A stretch of 64,000 nucleotides of DNA from Bryoerythrophyllum caledonicum (lineage: Eukaryota > Streptophyta > Bryopsida > Pottiales > Pottiaceae). A program made the translations under genes and the position numbers. Position 1 is the stretch's first letter, and every line of letters starts with the position of its first letter. The notes below the pieces were generated by a model that made no database searches, was not told the origin of the DNA, and saw only the letters and a list, made by a program, of their open reading frames with translations. Positions 11,291-23,900 of this stretch are shown here, piece by piece. The stretch lies in assembly GCA_963971425.1 (NCBI GenBank), contig OZ020517.1:18442904-18506903 (forward strand), written 5' to 3'.

Positions 11291-12434
11291 TTAACCCCTA
11301 AAGTTCCTTGACAATTTCTGTCCAAAACTAGTCCAAAACTGCCATAGTCAAACATTGCCGCAATAATCACATTTTTTAGAAGAATTCTCAACTTTTAACC
11401 GTAAGATCTAAAACTAGACTCATGTGTAATAATCCTGTAAAGTTTTAGTTGCAATCCACCGCACGGATGTGAAGATTATAGTGTTTGAAGTGCAAGAAGT
11501 AGTTATTTTTCCCTCTTGCCCGACAAAGTCAGCTCACTTTGACTAAGCATATCTTCTAGTATTTATAGTACACTGTGTTGGAAACCATTACCATGTAAAG
11601 AATATGATGTTAGCTAAGTGTGTGCAAAATTTGAGGTCATTTCGAGGGGTACATCATTCTCAAATAAATACTTTAGTGAAAGGGGGTATAAAACAATGCA
11701 AATGACTACAATTGAAGTGAGAAATTATTTGCTAAATATGAATTTACAAATTTAGAAATCCGTACGGTTGAAATGTAGAATTTAATTTTTTATTTATTTT
11801 AGAGATTTTTTTTTAAAAAACGGGTTAAATCTCTAATTTTAATGAGTTTATTGAATTATTCAAATATTATAGGTGAGGGCAGGGCTTCAAAATGGGGACC
11901 CTTTAAGAAATGAAGGGCCACGTCATTCACCCACTCCCTTATGCGGGACCCGCGTAGTTCCTCGGGGATGGCCCGCCACTGCAAGGCGGCGTTTTTTTTT
12001 TTTTTTCACACGTGCCATCTCTTTCAGTACCCACAGCCCCTGCCATGCACCACTTTTTGCTATTTTAAAAAAAAATCTATTTATCCCTTTTCTTGGAATT
12101 TGTGGGGTCTTCCCTTCCACTATTCCTCCCCTTGATTTGGGCTTCGCCACCCTTTCTCCACCCTTTGTGCCCCTACTTACTGCCCCTCTTTCACACTTGT
12201 GTTTCATTGGTTCCCAGGGGTGCCCAGGCTGCCCATCCTCCCCATTTTTGACAATAGGTGGTACTAACTTTCAAACCGTAAATCCAAAAAAAAAATTAAA
12301 AATACCTTCACGAAGCTCTTATCAGGGCCGATCTACAATAAAAGTTTAAAAAAAAAGGATTTTTTTTCAAATTTTAGGAACCTGCCCAAAATGTGAAATC
12401 CCCCCGAAGGAGACTCTGGTCCTTTAGGGGTTAA
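11291..12434 (+). mobile_element. TTAA-flanked TIR element, 1,144 bp (piggyBac-like, non-autonomous)
   Basis: The ends are TTAACCCCTAAAG at 11291 and its exact reverse complement CTTTAGGGGTTAA ending at 12434. A TTAA on each side with CCC-starting inverted ends is the layout of piggyBac-type elements. Its last 170 bases match the 222-bp element at 42317-42538 almost base for base. Its first 600 bases contain, in inverse orientation, sequence of the 55914-56846 element (the RTCTTACGGTTGAAAA / TTTTAACCGTAAGATC block). The open frames near 11873-12349 arise from poly-T and GC-rich filler and have no domain, so no transposase is encoded. Confidence 0.85.
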
Positions 12435-14936
12435 TAGAGCTAGTTATATAGAAATCTGATGCAAGGCTTTGAAAATATTATACTTCTAGTTTTTCGAGAA
12501 CCACAACAAGCCAAAGCGGAGGATGAAGCTTTGAGAGAAAAGTTATTTGAACAATTGATCATTCATAATCTTCAAAATTAATGTTGAATTTTGTTTCAAG
12601 TTGATTTACATAAAAATATTTACATCATATATATATATATATAACACCACTGAGCAAATATTATGTGATGCAAAAAATGTGATTACATTATTTAAATCAT
12701 ACGGATGCTAACATAAACTATCTATGAAAAATTTCAAAGTAGGCCTTTGCCCTTCAAGACTTCTGCAAACAATGCAGTCATTTGTAACTATTTTGGTAAT
12801 AACATTTTTTTTCTTTTACATTCTCTGTACTATCCTTGTACATTTGTATAGATGTGAGCGGCTAAAAGTGCCACAATTTTAGCTAGTGATTTGTTAGAGG
12901 AACCGGCCTCGTTAGCTGCAATAAGTAGTTAGGTTAGTGGTTAGTAGCGCCACCTAGTGTTAATTAGTATTGGTTAGTTAACTGGACTTTGCGTAACCAT
13001 GAATTAGCGTGGAAAGTAAAATTGGACTTAGAAGTGCCTCAAGAGACCAATTAGATTAGTGATTAGTTTAGTTGAAGACAAATTAGTGAATTAGAGCTTT
13101 AGTTAGTGGAAGAATTGTAGACACTTGTTTTAAAAGAAAGAGAAGAAAAACAATGTAGAGAAAAGAAAAAAATATACAAAGAGAGATTAAAAAAATGATC
13201 AAAAAGGCTCCATGGGAAGAACCCTAAGTTGCTATTCTTTTGCATAGAATAATTGAAATAAAAATTATGGTAAGACTAGCAATTGATTTAATAGATTGTT
13301 TGATTTCCAATGATTTAGAACTTGGATTAAGAGTTATGAACAATCAATCTTGAGATTTAAATGTCTTTTGAAAACATTGGTGGTGCTAATTTTTATCAAA
13401 ATTACTTTAGACTTTGATATTTTTATCCTTGAATTTTATTTACTTCGCTTATTTGTTTACTTTCATATCCATTTTCACTTCCTCTTTACTTTGTATGGTT
13501 GAAATCTTTAAAATTACCTCATCTAATGAATATCATCCATTAGGGTTAGGAATCATCTATTTGGATTTGGATTGAGATGAAATTAGTTAGTGTGAATTTA
13601 GGTTCTCAATAGACATCTATAACTTGGATTTTTCAATCTTATTAATGTCATTATAGAACTTATTGATGGCAATTACTGGTTGCATGCAATTTCCTTCCTC
13701 TTTTGCTTCTTTGCAGCCTTGTTCATTTTACTACCAACATGCAATTGTTTGTCGGCCAAGAAGTCAACGATGAACGCCCTAATCATTGACTGTGACATGA
13801 AAGTTCTTGAAATAATGGCTCGTTCCACTCATGCTCGACAAGTTGCCTTACACCAAGCATTTCCTACAACTATTGTGAATGAAAGTTTTAGTCCTCTTTT
13901 CCATTCAACGCAGAAACTGAAGTGGAAAGTTTTGTTTGGAAAGTCATCGTTTACATTAGCTTCGTCGAGCCCATCCTCGTTCGTCGTAGCCAACACTTCA
14001 ATCTCTTGCAAATTTTTATTTGTGGTCAATATGCCCCTATAATTTATTGCATGCATGATTGTGCAGCTAAAGACATGAACTGCAAACTTTGCTCTGTCGA
14101 AATTTTGCCTTCATAGTGGATCAACCTCATCCTTGCGGATATCGAGGATGGCCATGTGATTTCCAATGTATCTTTGAATTGCTTTGCCGTACCCCCTGGA
14201 ACGAGTATTCTAAGTATGACTAGCGGTTTCATTTTCAATTACGTAGTCATAGTTTGTCGGGGTGGGAATCTTATCTTGGAAGCTATTTTTTATGTCAGGT
14301 CACTAGCTCAAGGGTTAGGAGCGTTTATCAACCAACTGTCTTACTACTGAAACTTTCAGTAGTCCCCTAACCACGTGTTGCACCAACCTATTGAGGTGAA
14401 TTCTGAGATTCGAAGTCTGAATTAACACGGTGTGACGGAATCACTCATTTAGGCTGCTGAGACGCGGTCGATGTGTGCAAATAGTCTTTGAACCTTTGTT
14501 ATTCTATTGTTATCGGCAATATATCAAAACTATCATTTATATTTGATAATATGTTTATAAGTTCTTAAGTATGTTACATAGTTAGTAAATAGATTGAAGA
14601 GAATATAGAAAGTTAATTTGGTTTGTCCTTCCTTAGTTAGTCATAAACTTTTGATCATATGGGATCAAAAAGAAGAAGAAGAAGAATGCCGGTCTCCGAA
14701 GGAGGCCGGCGTGAATAAAGTGTCTGTTCGTTCCACTACTAAGACCATGCCCACAGGACAAGGAATTAGTGAGCTGGAACTACTGCCCTCTCTCGAAGTA
14801 GACACTGTGTAACAAGAAACCAAAGAACCACAAGTCAACCAACCAACCAACCAATCACAAACCAAGCAACTAGCCAACGAACTAACCACAAACCAGGCAA
14901 GTAGTCAAAAACCTTAAAACCAACTAGTCATGAAAA
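12435..14936. other. AT-rich intergenic DNA, no gene supported
   Basis: An (AT)n run lies at 12631-12643. The region 13680-14350 has several overlapping frames of 60-120 codons on both strands, none with a recognisable family or consistent splice structure. A short (CCAA)-type run, AACCAACCAACCAACC, lies near 14838-14853. Confidence 0.5.
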
Positions 14937-15455
14937 TCAAGGCGGGGGGAGAATTAAGGGGGGGTCATGTGTATCGGGGAGGGCTTGGTTGTTTTCGATT
15001 TTGCGTTTATGTAGAAGAATGGACATGGCATGTTGGATAGCTATGGTGTTAATGTTTTTAAAGGATGTTTTAATTGATTCAATGGGTATCTTGAAGGTGT
15101 CTTCTAGAGTTTTCATAGATGGAATAAAGGTGGTGGCCCGAGCACCGGATGTGATTACCATAAGGGGGTCGACATTCCATCCGAGGGCGATGATGTCGTC
15201 AATAAGGGGTTGGTATTTGTCTATTTTGTTTTGGATTGTTTCCGGGGAAAATCTATCGTTGCAATATGTGAATTCAATGAATTGAATGGTGTAGTCTAGG
15301 TTGACATTATCGGGTGGTGGGTCATTGTATGGTAAACCTTTGACACAAAGGATGTCCGGTTTGAGCCAATATTGGATCAAAATGTTTAATATTAAGTCTT
15401 TAGAGAAAGTTTTAGGCCTAGTAGATATAAAATTTAGACCAAGGTTTCCTTTTAA
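14937..15455 (-). pseudogene. 3' end of a non-LTR retrotransposon ORF with PD-(D/E)XK-like nuclease motifs
   Basis: The minus-strand frame from about 15455 to the TGA at 14937 encodes about 170 residues. It has KPDILCVKG, then QFIEFTYCNDRF, then KYQPLIDDIIALGW, then VITSGARATTFIPS, then NTIAIQHAMSILLHKRKIEN. The D...ExT spacing followed by a conserved K/Q helix resembles the nuclease-like tail found C-terminal to reverse transcriptases in some LINEs of algae and early plants. The usual catalytic Lys of the ExK pair is Thr here. No reverse transcriptase remains: upstream the frame runs into a tandem simple repeat. I infer a 5'-truncated retrotransposon copy, and the family name is uncertain. 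Confidence 0.5.
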
Positions 15456-15690
15456 AGATAAAACAAAGCATGGGAAAGGATAATATGAAGGATTCAAGGA
15501 TGTGGCAAAGGATAAGGGATAACGGAGTGAAGGAGATGGCAAAGGATGATAGGATGTGGCAAGGGATAAGGAATAAGAGAGTGAAAGTGGTGCCAAGAGG
15601 TGCCAAGGTGTATAGGATAAGGGAGTATAGGAGATGGCAAAGGATAGCAAAAGGTGATAATAGGTGACAATGGATGGGGGAAGGATGGAA
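15456..15690. repeat. Degenerate minisatellite (GGATRWGGCAAAGGATAA-type)
   Basis: On the plus strand, units such as GATGTGGCAAAGGATAAGGG recur with variation every 25-35 bases between 15480 and 15660. The unit length is irregular. It abuts the LINE fragment and extends that frame artificially into Ser/Pro/Leu/Tyr-rich sequence. Confidence 0.75.
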
Positions 15691-18600
15691 AATGGATGAA
15701 TGTCATCTTCTCATTTGCCATTGGTCTTGTCCAATGAGATGTAAGGGGTTGTCCAAGGCTACTTCAGGGTTTGGAAGACTTTGAGCAGGGCATTGGATAA
15801 AAGAAAGTCAGGTTAAAAAACTTAGGTTATAGGCTACAATTTTGGCGCAAAAAATATAGGGTTCAAAATTGAGGTAAAGGAGTTACGGGTAATTGAAGTT
15901 AGGGTGTGATTTGGAGACCCATTGCTACTCTTTTAAGCATCCTAGAAGCTTTAGAGGGTTACAATATTTAGGACTTAGGATTACATGCGTGTTCCCAAAA
16001 AAGCCTAAACTCTAAACCCGAAACCCAAAAATCATAGATCCTTCCCTCTAATTACCACATTATATCAAACAATTCTATTGTGAACTACAAACAACAAAAT
16101 AATTACAAATTAAAACCTCTTTTCTACAGAAATCAGTTTGTTTAATTACAAACCATAAACTGCATCATAGATGACGTTACAAGTTCCGTGAATATAAAAG
16201 ATAAATAACCGAGTCTTCTATAAATATAAATTAACCATTAAAAAACACGTATTCACATGAGAACCAATGCAAAGGATCAATTTATAGGAAGAATAAAACA
16301 ATTCAAAACAAGGATTAACCATGTCAAAATAATAAATTCACTGTAGAATAAGGAGCCATACAAGATTGGAAGGAACGGTTGAAAAGATGTTTTTAAGCTC
16401 TACATACTATGCAAAATCAAAGGATTTAAAGTTATTTGAAGTTGAATAGAGTACATATATTGCATAAGACTATAAGTATATCACTTTGATGTTGGTGATG
16501 GTTTAGGCCATATCTTTGGCTTCTAGACAAGTTTTTGGCTAGGATTTTTTAAGAATGTGGTCTATTATGCTAACAAGCTACATTTCAAAATTTAGTGGCG
16601 TTTGGAGATTTTTTTTGGGAGTTATGACAAAGTTGGTACGCATGTATTTGTAAACAAAGTTTTAAAGAGGCCGAAGGTATTTTTGGTGATAACTGAAGAT
16701 CTGTGAGGTATCTACGATTAAGATTTGTTGTATTGATTACTAATAGTAAATCACTTTTATTGGTAAAGTTCATAACCGTTTAGATAGTTGAATTGTGAGA
16801 TACAAGCTTTTAGGATTCGAGTTAGTTTTCTTTTTTAAGGCTTGTGAATTTTACATAGTTTTCTTAGATAGTTGGTCTTCTTTGTTCTGTAAAGACTTGT
16901 ATATAGAAGTAATTGTCTCTTAAATAGACAATCAATATATATTTTTGGAGTATACCTATCAAGAACTTTATTGAATAAAAGTAGCAGCCAGAAATCCAGT
17001 ATTTTTTTGGAATACAAATTGACTACTACGATAACGTGATGTGGTGCGGTCCTTGACGCCACATCTTGTAACACCTTTTAAATAGGTGGCTGTTGAATAG
17101 AGTGTGCACAAGTTATCACAATTAATATAAAGGCTTTAGGCTGACTAAGTCTTTGTGTGAAGAGCTGCTATAGTAACAAATGAGGCAACATCGCCATGTT
17201 TGCTTAAAAAATTGTGTAATAATTAAAATGTGAGTAAACATGTCATACATATAATGAGTGCATTTTAATGTCCATAATACAGACATTGATAATGAGAGGT
17301 TGGATGAAACTCTCTTGAAGCTTTGAGCGTATTAGGATCACCACAAATACTATGGCTAGAGACCACTCAATTGAATTGAAGTTGGCCTTCAAAAGGTTTA
17401 GAATTCTTCTAGTTGCTTTGACACAAAGTTATATGAAGAATTCCATGGCATCATGTTGCATAAAATTCAGTCATTGCAAATAGTTGCATTTTTCCAACTG
17501 TCTTTATCACCACCGTCTTCTTCTTGTGTGATAAAACCATCTCTCTGTCATAAGTCGCTTGTTATTGTTATAGGTTGTTTGTTAGCGTCATTGAATTTCT
17601 TTACTGCATGTCAATCTTTGCAAACGCATTGATTATCTTATTTTCGGGAGGCAGTTGTAGAGGGTCTATAAAATCTTGTGGTTAAAATCCTGCTTCTTTT
17701 GTGGCTACGACCCATATATGTTAAACAAATTCATCTTTTTGTAGTCATGTGGCTCTTTTATTTTTATTTTTATTTAAAACCTTCAACACCCAAAATTCTT
17801 AAAAGGTGGCTTGAGTTTCTTACCTCCACTTATAAAAAAATGTATACAGGTGTTGGTGCTACTCAATCATACAATTATTCTCTTTTTTCTTTCATGATAG
17901 ACTTGAATTTTTCTTCTACAATGTGAGCTAATAACTTATACAAGTTGACGCATGTGCCTACATAAAACTAAAGCTTTTAATAAAAAATTAAATAAGAGTC
18001 TATTTTAATCAAATAATAATAATATTTTTTATGAATATTATTATGTTTTATTTATATATCTATAAATATGAATTCAAGTAATATATTTAATCATTATTGA
18101 TTAAATATGGTATATTATAATTAAACATGGTGTATTATAATTAAACCATCTTGATTAGTTTCCTGACAGAAGATAAACTTCTTCTGGAAATACTGCTTTC
18201 TAGAATGGTCGTAGCAAATTAGCAGTTAAACACCAGGTTGCATGATTTTCAAACAAATATTTATTTGCCAAAACTGTTCGAATTTCTCAGCCCGATTCGA
18301 GTGAGTGGAAAGGGTGACCTGTCGTGATTGACGTGGTTTGCAAATGATTTCAGAATGGAATATAATTGAAGAGGACATTCTTCACACGGACACATTGCAA
18401 CTGTTTGTATTGACCTCTGCTCACACTGCAAACCTTTGTAAATGGTGTCTGCCTACTTGGAGCTGCTTAGGTCTGTTATCCTCATAGCAACTTCTGGAAA
18501 CCGATTGTCTCAAATACGATCACGTCGTTTGATATCCCAAAAAGATCATCAACTTTCACTGGGACTGAGCAGAGTTGGCTTGAGCTCCATAATTGGTGGA

Positions 18601-18793
18601 CCGATTCCTTACTGCTAGAATGTCTTTCACAATTCATTCTCATGATTGCAGTCACCAAAAGACTTTCTTGGGATCCTCTTCCAGCACACCGTGGTGAAGA
18701 GATTGTTTTGCATACTGAAGTGTAGCAGCCCCCAATTTTCAATAGAAGAAGGTAGCTATTCTGAGAGTGAAACACTCGGAAGCAATACTTGGG
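15691..18793. other. AT-rich intergenic DNA, nothing recognised
   Basis: No coding evidence, no TIR pair and no RNA gene were found. Open frames are below 100 codons and show no family signature. Confidence 0.5.
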
Positions 18794-19495
18794 ATGGGGG
18801 GATTGATGTTCACTGCAATCTTGCTCATTTCAAGTGGCATACTATTACAACTTGCGTATGCACAATATGGAGGTGAAGAACTACAATTGAAACCCACAGG
18901 TGACTATCATTTCTCTCCATTTGCATTGATAGATGTAAAGACGTAGCAATCAACTTCTACCTCCACTAATAGAGAACGGAATCTGTTGAAGGTATTCACA
19001 AACGAACTGAATGGCCGGAGATGCTCCATAAAAACCTGTCAGCCATTTTTGACCATTTCATAGGATCACACCATCATTTCGACTTCGGCGTCTTTATCCA
19101 GAAACCTCTACCGAAAGTGCAACACAGACCTCAAAACGAGGAAGACTCGGACGTAGGGCTCTACCTTACAGACAACGACATCGTGTATGAAATTCCCAGG
19201 CATGGCCGGTGGCATCCAAATAGTATGTCTCCGACCTCCCATGAAGCTTATACTAAAGAGTCCAGAACTCACTCACTAACAAAGGTGATGATATGCAGGG
19301 ATCAATCCTGGATGGCCTGAGCTGAAGGGAGTACACTACAAAGACGCAATCAAGGTCATCATGCACGACATGCCGGGAGTGCATGTCAACTATGGTCCCG
19401 AAAAGAGACGGAAACCAAGGGGCACAGAAATCAACCGCGTTATCCTTTACATAGACAACGATGAGAAGGTAGCTCGAGTCCCAAACGTCGGCTAA
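18794..19495 (+). CDS. Secreted potato inhibitor I family serine protease inhibitor, 2 exons
   Basis: Exon 1 (18794-18872) encodes a signal peptide ending LLQLAYA, with likely cleavage before QYG. A 426-base GT-AG intron follows, and exon 2 (19299-19495) ends in TAA. The phases match and give 91 residues. The mature part starts near INPGWPELKG, the hallmark opening of the family. It continues with a DAIKVIMHDMPGV helix and a binding-loop region ending INRVILYID, and finishes ARVPNVG, the conserved C-terminus. Aligning on the NRV of eglin-type proteins puts P1-P1' at Arg67-Gly68, so trypsin-like targets are predicted (inference). No Cys occurs in the mature part, as is common in this family. 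The Arg normally two before NRV is Glu, so loop support may be weaker. Its role is probably extracellular defence. Exon 1 is predicted by phase, signal peptide and splice sites only. Confidence 0.85.
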
Positions 19496-19708
19496 TCAAA
19501 GGTGAATGAGGAGAAATGATAAGCAGCACAAATGTGTGAGGATTCAAAAGCAAGTTGTGTTTCTATTAACTATCTCCAGGATGAATCTGTTATTGACATG
19601 ACAAGTGAAATGGCTTCTCAAATCGGCAAACCTGCCCATCTGTTCTACTATGAAGAATACACTCCAGTTTTAAGAATTTACAATCTTCTGGTGCTTGGAA
19701 CTACATTA

Positions 19709-20345
19709 TCTATATATATAATAGGCGTCAATGTCTGTCCGTCCGCCGCTCCCGATCACGTGACCTTTAGAATTGCCATTTGAATCAAATGTCACATGTG
19801 CCTTTTGAATTGAATGTGAAATTTGAAAGAATCCTCATATGTGCCCTTTGGGAGAATCCTTTATAGAGCCCGTTGGAGGAATCCTTTACATCCTTTACAG
19901 TGCCCTTTGGAGGAATCCTTTATAGTGCCCTTTTATTTAAATTTGGCTTACTGAGATTTAAAATTGTATAATATATCAAAAATAGAAAAATAAAACCATA
20001 ATTTCTAACAAATTGAAACTACACAATATACTACCTCGGGTACATAAAATAAATGATAGTTATCTAAAGACAATAACACGTAAAAGAAATAAATAATGGG
20101 TATTTAAAGTGAATAATAGGTATATATAGTACATAATGCATTTATAATGGGTAGATTTTATTTTTGCATTTACATATGTTTATTTAACTTGGGATTGCGC
20201 CGGTCAGTTGATGACAATAGAGAATGTACTTGATTCGATTTAGATTCGATTTGAGCTTATAGGTTTTAAAATACAAAACATACAAACGTAAATTTAACAC
20301 ACCACTCTCCGCTGTACCCGTCGGGACGATGGGTACAAACCCTAG
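19709..20345 (+). mobile_element. Non-autonomous Helitron, copy A
   Basis: It starts TCTATATATATAATAGGCG after A and ends ACAAACCCTAG before T. A hairpin GTACCC...GGGTAC lies just before the end. TC...CTAG with A/T flanks and a 3' hairpin defines plant Helitrons. The 637-bp element is near-identical to copy B. It differs mainly by an extra partial duplication of the block GTGCCCTTTGGAGGAATCC around 19840-19930. No helicase is encoded. It begins 214 bases after the inhibitor gene stop. Confidence 0.88.
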
Positions 20346-20355
20346 TTTGTATATA

Positions 20356-20946
20356 TCTACCTATATAATAGGTGATAGTTTGTCCGTCCGCCGCTTCCCG
20401 GTCACGTGACCTTTGGAATTGCCATTCGAATCAAATGTGCCTTTTGAATTGAATGTCAATTTTGAAAGAATCCTCCATATGTGCCCTTTGGAGGAATCCT
20501 TTATAGTGCCCTTTTGTTCAAATTTGGCTTATTGAGTTTTGAAATTGTATTATGTATCAAAAATAGAAAAATAAAACCATAATTTCCAACATATTGAAAC
20601 TACACAGTATACTACCTCGGGTACATAAAATAAATGAGAGTTATCTAAAGACAATAACACGTAAAAGAAATAAATAATGGGTATTTAAAGTGAATAGTAG
20701 GTATATATAGTACATAATGCATATATAATGGGTAAATTTTATTTTTGCATTTACATATGTTTATTTAACTTGGGATTGCCCCGGTCAGTTGATGACAACG
20801 GGGAATGTACTTGATTCGATTTAGATTCGATTTAGATTCGATTTAGATTCGATTTTAGCTTATAGGTTTTAAAATACAAAACATACAATCGTAAATTTAA
20901 CACACCACCCTCGACTCCCTGTCGGGACGACGGGTATCAACCCTAG
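20356..20946 (+). mobile_element. Non-autonomous Helitron, copy B
   Basis: It starts TCTACCTATATAATAGGTG after A and ends ATCAACCCTAG before T, 591 bp in total. It lies only 10 bases after copy A, in the same orientation. It has an internal GATTTAGATTC tandem run (about 20817-20852, four units against two in copy A). Close similarity along nearly its whole length suggests recent amplification or rolling-circle multimer insertion. Confidence 0.88.
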
Positions 20947-23900
20947 TAAATTATAATTAAACATGGTGTATTATATTTTAGGATAATTTGTATGGTGCTT
21001 ATAGTTTTTTCAGTTTTTTTAATTAAGTTTACTAATATTTTTAAAAAATAGATCAATATTTATCATTCCATTACGATTATCAATATATTATGAAATTATC
21101 TCATAATTTTCAAAAAATATCTTAAAGTAATTTTAAAAATTTATAAGTATTTTGAACCCTTGCTTTCCATCATAACTATTTTGTTATAATTTTTTTACAA
21201 TGTATAAATATGCCAACATTGTATGTGTTTGTTTTTATTATATGAAAAATTTCATGAGAACAAAAAAATTTCAAGATTATGTGTAAAAAATAACATCTTA
21301 TACAAGTTTGGACTTTAAAAATATCAAATATTGAAATAGCCATGAGATATCATGAAATGTATATAGCTAATTTTGAATTAGATAAATCAACCGAATTTGG
21401 TAAATTAAAGAGGTAAAGAAACTTGTGGATTTAAAAATAATGAATTTTAGAGAATACATTAATTATTAGAGAATACATACATTAAATGATTTTTTTTGGA
21501 AAGATACATTAGAAATAAAAAAGCAAGAAATCTTAATAATTTTAATAAACAATTGTAACTAATTTTTTAATGAAAATTATATTTATGCAAACTTTTCATA
21601 TTACTTTATCACTTTAAAGAACAATGTCAAATTAAAAAAAATGTGGGAAATTGCTCTACATGAGAATGATATTTTCAATGAAAAGTTATGTGAAATTCTT
21701 CTCATTTCAGTTTTATATTTATTTTGATGTTGTAGGTACTAAATAACAATAGGTAGTATACCACATAAATCAAGTATTATTTCTAAAACAAAAAATAGGA
21801 ATAGAATGAGAAATTTAGAAAAAAATTAGTGCAACAAATATTCAAATGACGTTGCGATAGAACTAAAAACAATATGTAAGATTTTATTATTTCATAGAAA
21901 TGACAATAAAAAAATTTCAACCATTTATATTCTTTCTTAATTTTCACAAGCATGCGAGTGAAGTTTATTGAAATTTAAGGTACGTTAATGACAATTGTAG
22001 AAGGTCCAACATTTCTAATAGATACAAACATGACAATAAGTGTTAACATTAATACAATGTCATCATGTCATTTTTATGAATTTGATTTCTTGTCCTTTCT
22101 GCATAACATATAAGATAGCAATATGCCCATTTCATCCTAATTTTATTCAATAACAATATATTGTGAAAGATTATATTGCCTAGATTTGAAAGCTAAATTC
22201 AAAGTCCAAGAATGACCTTATGAAAATCCTCACCATAATATGCATACATTTATCTTCAATAACCACATCAAAAGGCCGTTTTTAAGAATCATTGTCTTTT
22301 GAAAAATACAATTGAAAAAACATATTTTTTTTCTATATGTTTGTAACTTTGTACACTCTAGTTATGCAACATTCGAAATCATCTTTACGTAAAGAATATA
22401 TAAACTGTATAAAATATAAAAATTTAAGTACATGCTAAAATATAAATTATGAAATAAAAAATTTTAAGAAATAAAATAAGATACCTTTATCATTCAATCT
22501 CATAAACTGATTTTATTGGCCGACTTCTATTAAAATTATATATATATATATATATATATACATGGCATAATAAATGTTTTATAACATGATTTTAACTTTT
22601 ATATTCTTTTGTCGAAAAGCAAGAAATACAATGAATGTTCAAATCATTCTTCCTAAGTTATATAGCGCTATAACAATAATGAAAAATATACTAGTAAAGA
22701 CAATGCTTAATTGGAATGTGCTACATGTCTTTTATACTCTGAAAGACATAAAATACTAACTTATCTTTCGCATAATGCCATACAATTATTCTTATAAAAT
22801 ACAATTTTGAAAAAAAAAATTCAACCTGACGTTAGTGTATTGTAAATTCCTATTTGGTTGATTGTTCTTATGTACAACAATTCTTGTGAAAATTTATATA
22901 ACGTGATAAAATTTATATAATGTGATCCTATGTAACATTGATAGTACTTTACAACATGGTTTTTATTTTGTTTAATTTTATGCAATTTATGTAAATACTA
23001 TATACTATGTACATACATCATCAAGAGTAACGTCAAAGACATTAGAGAAATAACATAAATTTTATTCCAAAATTCATAATCCGGACAAATAGAACATGAA
23101 TGAAGATAATTTGCCACACAAGAAGCACAAATTCCTCCTACTCTAATCTTTTTTCTCAATTTTGTTTGGATTATATTGAGTGTAAAATTAAGAACAAATA
23201 TTTGCCAAGAACTTTTACACAAATATCTTTAAATTTTAAATATCAAAATTTGATGGAATGAATTTGACTCTCATGCAAATCTTGTTTTTTTAATAAATTA
23301 TAAATTAAGTTACTTCATCGTCCACATGAATAAATTGAAATATATCTTGGTATGTTTTGACACTCTATGTTATGCACATTATGATTGACTTTTACATGAT
23401 AGTCATAAATTTAGAAATGAGTAGGAATTCTTTCAAAAATTTGTTAAAAATATTAATACATTTGTTTTTAAGCATATATTTATAAATTTCATGGTTGCAA
23501 TAGTGAAGTGATCATTCTTTAAGAAAGTTTTAATTGAAACATGGTTGAAAGACAAAGAAGATGACTCATTGGTAAAAATATCAATAATTTTCCTTTAAAA
23601 TTATGATATTGTCATTGAATACATGCATGATTTCATAAAATTTTCATCTTTCAGTTTCATTTTATAATCTGCAAGATATACACCTTCGTAAATGCTGTAG
23701 TCTAAATTCCAATTATTATCACTTTAATGGTTTTTAGTAAAATTTCTTACTATCCAACAACATGCTCTAATTCTTCTCAAACATTAGAAAAATAAATATA
23801 ACTATTCTCTGAGATATCATCCACTATATGCTATAAGACTAAAAGCATATGGAGTAAAAAATGATGTGATTAAAACCATAACATTGGCCTTATTGTAAGA

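Noticed and set aside
11873..12349. 158-codon plus-strand frame and 94-codon minus-strand frame
   Set aside because: They lie inside the TTAA element, cross poly-T and poly-A runs and have no transposase or other domain.
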